Of a stretch of 64,000 nt of DNA, positions 53,187 to 60,773 are shown piece after piece. A model generated the notes under the pieces. It made no database searches. It was not told the DNA's origin and saw only the letters and a program-made list of their open reading frames with translations. The translations under genes and the position numbers were made by a program. Every line of letters starts with the position of its first letter. The first letter of the stretch is position 1. Source of the DNA: Pyxidicoccus caerfyrddinensis (GTDB lineage Bacteria; Myxococcota; Myxococcia; Myxococcales; Myxococcaceae); the NCBI RefSeq assembly GCF_010894405.1, contig NZ_JAAIYA010000004.1, forward strand, positions 558,001 through 622,000, in the 5' to 3' direction.

Positions 53187-54092
53187 TCAGGGACGCGCTG
53201 ATACCTCGACGTGCACATCCGCGGCGCCCCTCAGGCGCGTCCGCAACGCATCGAACACCCGGCGCTGACGCGACGGCGCCACCCGCCCCTCGACTTCCGC
53301 GCGCACCTCCTCGAACGGAGGAATGCGCTCCACCCGCCGCTCGAGGAGCTGGAGCACGGCGAACCCCTCCGCCGTCTCCACCACCGCGGACACCTGCCCG
53401 GAGGTGCGCAGCGCGAAGGCCGCTTCCTCCAGCCGTGCGTCCTTCAGCTCGCCCCGGGCGAACAGCCCCATGTCCCCCGCCCGCGCCCGCTCGGGACCGT
53501 CTCCGGCGGACTGCACGCGCGCCAGGGGCTCCCCAGCCCGCAGGCGTCGCGCGAACTCCTCTGCCCGGGCCCGCGCTCGCGAGCGCTCCGCGGCGGTGCC
53601 CCCACCGGCGGACGCCAGCACGCGCGCCAGATGAACGCGCTCCGGCTGGCGCAGCTCGGACCGGTGCGCGTCGTACCAGGCGCGCAGCTCCGGCTCCGTC
53701 GCGGGCCCCGCGCCGCGCTCCTCCTCCGCCAGCAGCGCCTGCACGAGGAGCCGCTCCTCCAGCTCCCGCACCTGCCGGGCGAGGTCCTGCTGCTGCGCGA
53801 GCCCGCGCCTCCGCGCCTCCTCCACCAGCAGTCGCTTGTCCACCAGCGAGCGGGCGAACTCCTCCTGCCCCACCGGACTCTCGAACTGCTCGCGCAGCGC
53901 CGGAGGCAGCCTCCGCGACTCACGCACCAACTCCTCGCGGGTGATGGCGCCGCCCTTGTACCGGGCGACCACGTCTCCAGACACCGCACCGGCGTCCGCC
54001 ACGGAGCCGCGGGCACCCTCGGACTGACGCCCCTCGCAGCCCATCAGCGCGAGCGTCACGACGAGCCAGCGGCTGTACCCGATGTATGACAA
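53187..54092 (-). CDS. PpiC/SurA-like peptidyl-prolyl isomerase lipoprotein (operon leader)
   Basis: 301 residues from a TTG start at 54092, chosen because GGAG lies 6 nt upstream and it gives a compact lipoprotein signal (SYIGYSRWLVVTLALMGC). The frame stays open to a TTG at 54164, which has no ribosome site. A SurA-like N-terminal helical part (about 30-145) is followed by a PpiC domain (about 150-265: VHLARVLAS, then RAGDMGLFARGELKDARLEE and TAEGFAVLQLLERR) and a basic tail. It is probably a periplasmic or outer-membrane foldase. First gene of the operon and 25 nt before the giant gene, so the two are likely expressed together and the foldase may serve the giant product. Confidence 0.85.
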   Translation of the reverse strand: MSYIGYSRWLVVTLALMGCEGRQSEGARGSVADAGAVSGDVVARYKGGAITREELVRESRRLPPALREQFESPVGQEEFARSLVDKRLLVEEARRRGLAQQQDLARQVRELEERLLVQALLAEEERGAGPATEPELRAWYDAHRSELRQPERVHLARVLASAGGGTAAERSRARARAEEFARRLRAGEPLARVQSAGDGPERARAGDMGLFARGELKDARLEEAAFALRTSGQVSAVVETAEGFAVLQLLERRVERIPPFEEVRAEVEGRVAPSRQRRVFDALRTRLRGAADVHVEVSARP

Positions 54093-54288
54093 ACGACGCT
54101 CCGTGGACGAGGTGACGCACCTGATGTGCTGGCTATCGTCCGCGATCTCCCAGAAAGAATTCAACTAGTCTGAAATGTGCCGCCAATTGTGAATCCCTGC
54201 GTCATTTGCTACTGAAATCCCGGTGCCCACCGGCACTGCCGCACGGTGTCTGTCTCCACCCGCCTCTAATGAGTCAGGAATTACACCC
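54093..54288. promoter_or_regulatory. Divergent control region of the chaperone genes and giant operon
   Basis: A 196-nt gap separates two divergent PpiC lipoprotein genes and is the only plausible promoter region for the 48-kb minus-strand operon. Its central part (about 54150-54220) is clearly AT-richer than its surroundings, as expected for promoters. A weak plus-strand candidate is TTGTGA at 54187 with TACTGA 17 nt downstream; no convincing minus-strand pair was found. Confidence 0.5.
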
Positions 54289-55245
54289 ATGAGTCCTTTC
54301 AAACCCATACTCACAGCCGCCGTGTTGCTCGTCTGTGCCTGCAAGGGTTCGGGAGGGACCGAGGCGTCCGGGGGTAGGCCGGACCCCGTGGTTGCGAAGG
54401 TGGGAGACGGCGTCATCACCGCGAGCGGGTTCCAGGCGCGGCTGGAGGAGCAGCCCCCGGTGCTGCGCTCCCGCTACACCTCGCTGGCGTCGAAGAAGGA
54501 GTTCCTCGACAACCTCGTGCGCTTCGAGCTGCTGGTGCAGGAAGCGCGCAGGCAGGGCCTGGACCAGGACCCCGAGGTGAAGGCGACGCTGGAGAAGCTC
54601 ATCGTGCAGCGGCTGATGCAGAAGCACGCGGCGACGGCGGCGGCCACGCCGCTCACGGACGAGGAGCTGCGCAAGTACTACCAGGAGCACCTGGGCGAAT
54701 TCGTGCGGCCGGAGAAGGTCCGGGTGAGCCAGGTGTTCCTCGCCTCGGCGAGCAACGACGCGAAGCGCGCGGCGGTGAAGGCGGAGGCGGACAAGCTGCT
54801 GGGTGAGGTGAAGCGCCAGGAGGCGGGGCCGGTGAAGGTGGCCTTCACGGAGCTGGCGCGCACGCGCTCGGACGACGCAGCCTCGAAGGAGGCCGCGGGC
54901 GACCTGGGCTACCAGACGCGCGAGGAGCTGACGGCGAAGTGGGGGCAGGCGGTGGCGGACGCGGCCTTCGGACTCCACGCCCTGGGCGAGCTGGGCCAGG
55001 TGGCCTCGGAGCGGGGCCTGCACCTGCTGAAGCTCACCGGGCGCCAGCCGGGACTGGAGCAGTCATTCGACATCGTCAGGCCGCGCATCGAGAGCCGGCT
55101 GCAGATGGAGAAGCGCTCGCGCCTCATGGATGACCTCGTCACCTCGCTGCGGAGCAAGACGAAGGTGGAGGTCGACGAGCAGGTGCTGGGTGGGATTGCC
55201 GTCACCGCGGACGGGGCTGGCTCGGCCCGCCCGGCGGCGCCTTGA
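54289..55245 (+). CDS. PpiC/SurA-like peptidyl-prolyl isomerase lipoprotein (divergent copy)
   Basis: 318 residues from the ATG with AGGA nine bases upstream; an in-frame start at 54223 would add a non-signal leader. The lipoprotein signal is SPFKPILTAAVLLVCAC. A SurA_N-like region follows (about 40-145, GDGVITASGFQARLEE), then the PpiC domain (about 150-260, VRVSQVFLAS, KEAAGDLGYQTREEL and FGLHALGELGQVASERGLHLLKL). It has the same architecture as the other two foldase lipoproteins in this window and probably acts in the same compartment. It is more Lys/Glu-rich than the two minus-strand copies. The divergent arrangement suggests co-regulation with the giant operon. Confidence 0.85.
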   Translation: MSPFKPILTAAVLLVCACKGSGGTEASGGRPDPVVAKVGDGVITASGFQARLEEQPPVLRSRYTSLASKKEFLDNLVRFELLVQEARRQGLDQDPEVKATLEKLIVQRLMQKHAATAAATPLTDEELRKYYQEHLGEFVRPEKVRVSQVFLASASNDAKRAAVKAEADKLLGEVKRQEAGPVKVAFTELARTRSDDAASKEAAGDLGYQTREELTAKWGQAVADAAFGLHALGELGQVASERGLHLLKLTGRQPGLEQSFDIVRPRIESRLQMEKRSRLMDDLVTSLRSKTKVEVDEQVLGGIAVTADGAGSARPAAP

Positions 55246-55265
55246 GCCTCGGGCACCCGCGCTTG

Positions 55266-55289
55266 CCCGCCCGCTAGGTCGCGGGCGGG
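55266..55289. terminator. Bidirectional hairpin terminator
   Basis: A perfect 9-bp stem CCCGCCCGC / GCGGGCGGG with a 6-nt loop lies 20 nt after the stop of the divergent PpiC gene. The stop codon of the convergent minus-strand gene (55274-55276) lies inside the hairpin, so termination there can occur only at or just past its last codon. Confidence 0.65.
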
Positions 55290-55582
55290 GCGCCGTGGAG
55301 GCCCGGCGCTCCGGGGGCACGCGGCGTCTCGACGGGTGAGATGCAGTGCACGAGGAGGACGCGCAGGACGGTGTCCAGGGCGAACGACAGGCGCACGCCC
55401 TCCACCGTGGTGACGAAGCCTTCCTCGTCGCGCTCCATGCGGTCCAGGATCTGCCCCAGCGGCACGGCGCTCCCCATCAGGAGCGCGAGATTCTCCAGAT
55501 GGGTTTCGAGGTGCACGCGCACCTCGCCCGGAAGGCGCTGGAGCTGACGCTCCGCCCGCCGGGAGAAGAAGAGCCTGGACAT
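55274..55582 (-). CDS. Small RelE/ParE-like protein, possible orphan toxin
   Basis: 102 residues. The pattern RLFFSRRAERQLQRLPGEV, then a helix, then GFVTTVEGVRLSFALDTVLRVLLVHCI resembles the RelE/ParE fold: an N-terminal strand, two helices, then a sheet that normally carries catalytic basic residues. The last about 20 residues are Pro/Gly-rich and probably disordered. No antitoxin-sized gene adjoins it, so it could be an orphan toxin, a remnant or an RNA-binding regulator. No clear ribosome site precedes the ATG. It lies 99 nt downstream of the dehydrogenase-like gene on the same strand. Similarity is judged by eye. Confidence 0.5.
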   Translation of the reverse strand: MSRLFFSRRAERQLQRLPGEVRVHLETHLENLALLMGSAVPLGQILDRMERDEEGFVTTVEGVRLSFALDTVLRVLLVHCISPVETPRAPGAPGLHGAPPAT

Positions 55583-55638
55583 GTAGGCATGCTAGGCACT
55601 GGACACGGGCACCGCCGGAACGCGCAGCCGCTCGTCTG

Positions 55639-55659
55639 CTGAGCAGGCGAGCGGCCTGC
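55639..55659. terminator. Hairpin downstream of the dehydrogenase-like gene
   Basis: A 7-bp perfect stem GAGCAGG / CCTGCTC with a 7-nt loop, 23 nt beyond the stop of the minus-strand gene. Probable terminator or attenuator before the RelE-like gene. The same arms occur again at 59366-59388. Confidence 0.4.
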
Positions 55660-55681
55660 TCTGTCCCGGGCTGGAGGCCCG

Positions 55682-58153
55682 TTACCGGTACCAGCGGAGC
55701 CGCGCCACGGCGCCTCCGCCGTTCTCGTAGTACTCCATGACGACGCGGTGCATGCCGGAGCGCAGGTAGCGCCAGGTGACGTACGCGGTGGGCGCCTGGT
55801 CCTTCCACCCGTTGATGATGCGGCTGCCGTCCAGGTACACGCGGACGCCGTCATCCGCCTCGGCGGCGAAGAAGTAGCCGCCGGAGAACAGGTAGAAGCG
55901 ACCGGACCAGCGCACCGAGAACCCGTCCGCGCCCATCCACCGCGGCGACGGGCTGCCTCCGCCCCAGTCGTGGGAGAGCGGCGCGGACTCGCAGCGCACC
56001 AGCACCGGCACGCCGAACAGCCCCATGTTGTTGAAGTACTCCGCCCGGTACGTGCCGTCGGGGCACTCGCCCTGGGACTCGGGGACGAAGAGGGCCGTGT
56101 AGCGGGCATCGGTGCTCCCGGCGACGACCTCGCGCTGCTGCGGTCCTCCGTCCGTCCACGCGTGGAAGACCGCGTCGTCCTGGGGCGAGGGCGCATAGAG
56201 GGTGTGCGTGGAGCCGACGATGGCCGTGCGCACCCGGGGCGACGGGCCCGAAGTCCCGTCGAACACCACGTCCAGCCCGGGAGGTGACGTCTCCAGCGTG
56301 AGCTGCACCGTGCGCGGGAGGAGCGTCACGGTGCTCGAGCCCGTCAGCCCCGTCGAGTCCGTTGCGGTGAGCGTGAGCTGGAAGAAGACCTCGTCCCCGT
56401 GGTCCGCGACCGTGAACGACCCGGTCGGGCCCGTGCTCGTGGCGTACGGATGCGCGTGGCACGTCCCGCCGGAGCAGTGCTGGAGCGTGAGCGTCCAGCG
56501 CAGCCTGTCACCGGGAATGGCGCCGTCCTCCGCGTCGCTCGCGCTGCCGGAATACGCCACCACGTCCCCCACGCTGAACCTGTAGGCCGGCGACGGCGCG
56601 GAGATGGAGACGACGGGGGCGCGGTGCCCGGCCGCGATGCGCACGGTGGCGGAGTGGCTGCCGCCACGCCCATCGCTCACGCTCAGGCGCGCCGTGTAGA
56701 AGCCGCGCACGGCATAGATGTGCTCCGGGTGGGCGAGGCTGGAGGGGGCGCTGCCGTCCCCGAAATCCCACGTGTACTGGAGCACGTCACCGTCCGGGTC
56801 CTGGGTGCCCGCGCTGGAGAAGCGCACGCGCAGCGGCAGGTCTCCGGAGGTGGGCGTGGCCGAGGCCACCGCAACGGGAGGCGTGTTGCCCGCCGTGTAG
56901 CGGATGCGGCGCAGCTCCCCCGCGAGGATGTCCACGTAGAAGAGATTGGAGTCCGGCCCGACGTCGAGGGCGACGATTCCGCCCACGTCGGTCGCGAAGC
57001 TCGTCACGCTGCCGGGGACGAGGTTGTCATTCGCGTCCACGCGCAGGGCCCGAATCCAGCGCTGGCCGTAGTCAGCGAAGAAGTAGGCGCCGCGCCAGGC
57101 CTCCGGGTACGCCGCGCCCGTGTAGAAGGCCCCACCCGTGGACGTCTGGCCGACACCGTGGTCCCAGACATACAGCGGGCCCTTCACGGCGGACGGGCCC
57201 CGGCCGTAGAGCGCCTGACAGACGGGCTTCGGCTCATAGCCGGGCTGGCGGAAGTCTCCCTCGTAGCAGGGCCAGCCGAGGTTGGCTCCGGCGCTCGCGA
57301 CGTTGATTTCCTCGTAGGTCCCCCAGCCGACGTCGCCCAGGTAGGGCACGCCCGTGTCGGGGCGCAGGTTGAAGCGATAGGGATTGCGCAGCCCGTACGC
57401 CCAGACCTTCGAGCGGTTGGCATTGGCATCGCCATTCCAGAACGGGTTCGACGAGACGCCCTGCCCCAGGCGGGTGATGTGCAACACCTTGCCCGCGAGC
57501 GAGTCCAGGCTTTGGGCGCGCAGGGCATCGTCATCCACCCCGTCGAAGCGGGCTCCGTCCCCCAGCGTCACGAAGAGCGTGCCATCCGGCGCGAAGCGGA
57601 CGTTGCCCACGGTGTGGGAGGGGCTGTCGGAGGGAATGCAGTCCGTGCCCGGTGGAAAGTCATTGCAGGAATTGCCCACCGCGGTGCCCAGCAGGACGTA
57701 CTCGCTGGCGGGCGAGGCCGTGTCCCCCGCCGCCGTGTACCGCGCGAGGCGGGCCGTCTTGGGGCCGGTGTCGTCCGTGGCGTCGTCGTCGTAGGTGTAG
57801 AGCAGGTAGACGAAACCATTCGTGGAGAAGGCGGGGTCCACCGCGAGCCCGAGGAGACCCCGGTCATGGTGGGAATTCACGAGCGCCTGGAGGTCGATGA
57901 AGGGCGTGGGCTGGAGCACCCCGTTCTTGAAGAGCCGGACGACGCCTGCCTTCTCCGCGATGAGGATGCGGCCGTCCGGGAGCGCGGCGAACGTGGTTGG
58001 CAATTGCAGTCCCGAGGCCACCACCTCCACCGCGAAGCCGGTGGGAAGCAGAGAGTCCTCGGGGTGAGACCGCGCACCCGCGAGCAGGCTCCAGGAAAGA
58101 CAGACGAACAGACAGATAGCGCTTCCGCGCGTCCAGCGGCCCGGAACTCTCAT
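55682..58153 (-). CDS. Secreted glucose/sorbosone-dehydrogenase-like protein with PKD and PA14 domains
   Basis: 823 residues. After a signal peptide (about 1-28) comes a six-bladed propeller of the GSDH family (about 30-415). Its motifs are LPTTFAALPDGRILIAEKAG, HDRGLLGLAVDP, VRFAPDGTLFVTLGDGARFD, GLRNPYRFN and LGDVGWGTYEEIN, where PQQ- and calcium-binding aldose dehydrogenases bind the cofactor. A PKD domain follows (about 420-505, YTWDFGDGS), then a second Ig-like domain, a short P-G-rich beta domain and a C-terminal PA14-like domain (about 700-823, YRAEYFNNMGLFG, then DDGVRVYLDGSRIINGW), often carbohydrate-binding. It is likely secreted and may oxidise or bind sugars, though catalytic activity is unproven. 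The ATG at 58153 has GGAG five bases upstream. Confidence 0.8.
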   Translation of the reverse strand: MRVPGRWTRGSAICLFVCLSWSLLAGARSHPEDSLLPTGFAVEVVASGLQLPTTFAALPDGRILIAEKAGVVRLFKNGVLQPTPFIDLQALVNSHHDRGLLGLAVDPAFSTNGFVYLLYTYDDDATDDTGPKTARLARYTAAGDTASPASEYVLLGTAVGNSCNDFPPGTDCIPSDSPSHTVGNVRFAPDGTLFVTLGDGARFDGVDDDALRAQSLDSLAGKVLHITRLGQGVSSNPFWNGDANANRSKVWAYGLRNPYRFNLRPDTGVPYLGDVGWGTYEEINVASAGANLGWPCYEGDFRQPGYEPKPVCQALYGRGPSAVKGPLYVWDHGVGQTSTGGAFYTGAAYPEAWRGAYFFADYGQRWIRALRVDANDNLVPGSVTSFATDVGGIVALDVGPDSNLFYVDILAGELRRIRYTAGNTPPVAVASATPTSGDLPLRVRFSSAGTQDPDGDVLQYTWDFGDGSAPSSLAHPEHIYAVRGFYTARLSVSDGRGGSHSATVRIAAGHRAPVVSISAPSPAYRFSVGDVVAYSGSASDAEDGAIPGDRLRWTLTLQHCSGGTCHAHPYATSTGPTGSFTVADHGDEVFFQLTLTATDSTGLTGSSTVTLLPRTVQLTLETSPPGLDVVFDGTSGPSPRVRTAIVGSTHTLYAPSPQDDAVFHAWTDGGPQQREVVAGSTDARYTALFVPESQGECPDGTYRAEYFNNMGLFGVPVLVRCESAPLSHDWGGGSPSPRWMGADGFSVRWSGRFYLFSGGYFFAAEADDGVRVYLDGSRIINGWKDQAPTAYVTWRYLRSGMHRVVMEYYENGGGAVARLRWYR

Positions 58154-58257
58154 GCACACTCCGCGAAGGGAGCCGGGAAGCTGGTATCTCAACCGCGCCT
58201 GACCAGCGGCACTCTGGCCGTGGGTCTCTGTCACCACCCGCGCAAGGTGTCAGCCAT

Positions 58258-59214
58258 TCAGGCTGTGCGCCACCGCACCGCCAGCACCGACAGGGCCACC
58301 AGCGCGCTGCCCGCGCCCACCACAGCCATCACGGGACGGCGCAGTCCCGTTCCGAGCGCCTCCAGCGCGCCGCCCACGAGCTCGCGGCTGGCCTTGCGCA
58401 CGAGGCCGTCACGGCGAAGGGCCTCATGCCAGCGGCGCCCCTGGACCTCCAGCGCCCCGCTCGCGCCTCGCACGGTTGCGGCGGCGGTGCGCTCGGCGAG
58501 CATCTCCAGGGAAGAGACCAGCGCCGCTCCCGTCTCCGCCGGGCGCTTCGCCACCTCCTCGCGAATGCCCTCGGCCAGTCCGCGCACCAGTCCACGGCCC
58601 GCGCGCTCGAGCAGGCCCACGAGCGCATCGGAGTCCTCTCGCAGCTTCGACCCGAGGCCGTCGGCGACCCCTCTGCCTATCTTCGAGGCAATCTCCGCCC
58701 CGGCGGGAGCGAACCTCCGCGCGTCCTCGACGAGCCCCGGCGCGGCCGCATGGAGCTCCTCCGTGACCGCCGTCACCATGCCCCGGGCCATGAGCTGCGC
58801 GCGCTCTCCCGGGGTGCGAATCTCTTCGGTGCGGTGCCGGGCGAAGGCCGCCACTCCATCCAGGAGGCGGTTGATGCGCTCCGCGAAGGCGTGGAAGGGC
58901 AGACCGCCGTCCTGCCATTCCCGCTCCAGCGCCTCCAGCGCGCCCTGCGTGGCGGCGCTCGCCATGGCATGGGCCACCCCGCCCGGCTCCACGTGCTCGT
59001 GCTCGGCGGCGTCATGCACCAGGCGGCCGAGCACCGTGAGCGCATCCTGCAGGAGGCCGCGCAGCTGACTATCGAGCTCCGGCATCTCCTTGCGCAGCCC
59101 GTCGGCCGCGCCGCTCACCGCGCCGACCACGGCCTCGCGCGCGGCCAGCCGTTCGAGCCCCAGGGCCAGGTTGCGCAGCGCTTCCACCGGGCTCGCTCGC
59201 GAGTTCTTCCCCAT
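58258..59214 (-). CDS. Alanine/arginine-rich helical protein with C-terminal membrane segment, unknown function
   Basis: 318 residues from the ATG (weak CGGGAA upstream); the frame is open to 59502, but the extension overlaps the divergent secreted-protein gene and looks non-coding. The protein is almost wholly predicted helix, rich in Ala, Glu and Arg, with amphipathic repeats and a single hydrophobic segment near the end (VMAVVGAGSALVALSVLAVRW). There is no signal peptide, so a tail-anchored inner-membrane topology is plausible. I recognise no family. It is divergent from the toxin cassette and 104 nt downstream of nothing obvious on its strand. Confidence 0.6.
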   Translation of the reverse strand: MGKNSRASPVEALRNLALGLERLAAREAVVGAVSGAADGLRKEMPELDSQLRGLLQDALTVLGRLVHDAAEHEHVEPGGVAHAMASAATQGALEALEREWQDGGLPFHAFAERINRLLDGVAAFARHRTEEIRTPGERAQLMARGMVTAVTEELHAAAPGLVEDARRFAPAGAEIASKIGRGVADGLGSKLREDSDALVGLLERAGRGLVRGLAEGIREEVAKRPAETGAALVSSLEMLAERTAAATVRGASGALEVQGRRWHEALRRDGLVRKASRELVGGALEALGTGLRRPVMAVVGAGSALVALSVLAVRWRTA

Positions 59215-59365
59215 CAGCGTTCCCGTCCTTCCCGCCGGCACGACGGCCGCGGATGTAGAGAGCCTGTGAGAAGAGAGTGAGGACGAACTGTTGTTGGGGC
59301 AACCAGTCGGCCCCGAGGCGAGCAGGCGTGCGCCGATGGCGCAGCGTGGCGTCGCTCCAGGTCTG

Positions 59366-59388
59366 CCTGCTCTGTCGGACTGAGCAGG
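59366..59388. promoter_or_regulatory. Hairpin in the leader of the toxin cassette
   Basis: Inverted repeat CCTGCTC / GAGCAGG with a 9-nt loop, 50 nt before the first gene of the cassette. Its arms equal those of the hairpin at 55639-55659. It could be an operator, a leader structure or a terminator; nothing more can be said. Confidence 0.35.
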
Positions 59389-59438
59389 TATTACCTCCTT
59401 CAGCGTCCCTGCTCCGGGGTACGTCGAGGAGGTGCGCG

Positions 59439-60773
59439 ATGAGGACCCGCTGGTGGGGACTGCTGCTCGGGTTCTTTCCGTGGCTGGCAGAGGCAGCGAC
59501 ACCTCCCGCGCCCGCGCGTGAGGCTTCCCCGCCGGCCACGTCCTCCGGAACGTGGCATTCCCTGCTGCGCATGGAGGCGACGACGCTGGCGCTGCTGCCG
59601 CGTTCCGATGCGGGCTCGGACGACGGCTTCGCGCAGCTCGAGCCCACCCTCATCATCGACGGCGGTGCGGACTTCGGAGTCAACGTGGGCGCTCCCGTGC
59701 GGCTGCGGTTGTGGGGCGGTGGTGAGCGCGCGGACGTCGTGCGGCGGGAGGACTGGGACAGTGTCTCGGATTGGGGGCAGCTCGTGCGCGGCCTCAAGCT
59801 GGGCTCTGACCATGCGCCCGTGGGCGTGTGGCTTGGCGCCCTGGAGAGCTACAGCCTCCTCTCCGGGCACCTCGTGCGGCGCTATTCCAACCGCCTCAAT
59901 CCGGACTACCACCCGGCGGGCGGCTTCTTCACCGGCACGCTGGGCCCGCTCTACACGGAGGCGTTCGCCTCGGATGTCCTGGGCGCACGGCTGATGGGGG
60001 TGGAAGTCGCGGTGGACGTACAGCATGTCCTCTTCGGCCGGCCCCGGGAGAAGGGACGCTACACGCTGGCGCTGTCAGCAGTGCATGACTGGGGCAGGGC
60101 CGGAGGACGTGCGCCCCCGGTGACGCTAGCGCACCTGGATGGGACGGCGGTGGTGGTGGTGCGGCCGGACTTCGAAGCGCACCTGCTCGCGGGCTGGGGA
60201 GGACGGCCGGGCAGGGGCGGCGCGTGGGGGGCGGTGGTGGGCGCGGGCGCGGATGCGGTGACAGCCACGCTGGACCTGAAGCTGCGACTGGAGGTGCGCC
60301 GGCAGCACGGCGGTTTCCGCCAGGGCTCCGTCGGTCCGGACTACGAGCTGGCGCGTTTCCAAGCGGCGGGCGCGGACGGGGTACCGCTGGCGGACGCCTC
60401 CTTTCCGGAGGGCTACTCCCTCTGCGGTGAGGCCGTGGTGGGTTGGGAAGCCGAAAGCCACGGCGGGCCGTGGAAACACCTGAAGCTCTCGCTGGCCGCC
60501 GAGGCCTTCACCTGGGGCCGGGTCGACGTGGATGGGCGCGTGGCGGTGCAGCTCTTCGGGCGCGCCGTCGAGCTGGCCGCGAAGGGGCTGGCCGTGGGCC
60601 TGGGGCACCCCGGGGCACGCTACCTGGGCGCGGCGGAAGTGCGCTGGCGCTTCCTCGGAGGACCGCTGTACGCGCTGAGCACGGGAGGCACGCTGCTGTT
60701 CCCGGCCGCGGAAGGAGCATTCCTTCCAGCCGCCTTCGCGTCCGTGGGCCTGGGGGTGGACGATGCGCGCTGA
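59439..60773 (+). CDS. Secreted accessory protein of a toxin/immunity cassette (SitB-like position)
   Basis: 444 residues from the ATG with GAGGAGG upstream. A Sec signal peptide (MRTRWWGLLLGFFPWLAEA) is followed by alternating hydrophobic/polar beta-strand patterns throughout, with many Gly and aromatic residues (for example PTLIIDGGADFGVNVGAPVRL and SLAAEAFTWGRVDVDGRVAVQLFG) and no catalytic motif. This suits an outer-membrane beta-barrel or a large beta sandwich. It overlaps the lipoprotein toxin gene by 11 nt. In sitBAI cassettes of M. xanthus an accessory gene precedes the SitA toxin; this gene has that position, but sequence kinship could not be checked. Confidence 0.65.
   Translation: MRTRWWGLLLGFFPWLAEAATPPAPAREASPPATSSGTWHSLLRMEATTLALLPRSDAGSDDGFAQLEPTLIIDGGADFGVNVGAPVRLRLWGGGERADVVRREDWDSVSDWGQLVRGLKLGSDHAPVGVWLGALESYSLLSGHLVRRYSNRLNPDYHPAGGFFTGTLGPLYTEAFASDVLGARLMGVEVAVDVQHVLFGRPREKGRYTLALSAVHDWGRAGGRAPPVTLAHLDGTAVVVVRPDFEAHLLAGWGGRPGRGGAWGAVVGAGADAVTATLDLKLRLEVRRQHGGFRQGSVGPDYELARFQAAGADGVPLADASFPEGYSLCGEAVVGWEAESHGGPWKHLKLSLAAEAFTWGRVDVDGRVAVQLFGRAVELAAKGLAVGLGHPGARYLGAAEVRWRFLGGPLYALSTGGTLLFPAAEGAFLPAAFASVGLGVDDAR

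Noticed and set aside
54165-54419. Minus-strand 84-codon frame in the divergent control region
   Set aside because: Antisense to the start of the divergent PpiC gene, no ribosome site, no recognisable features.
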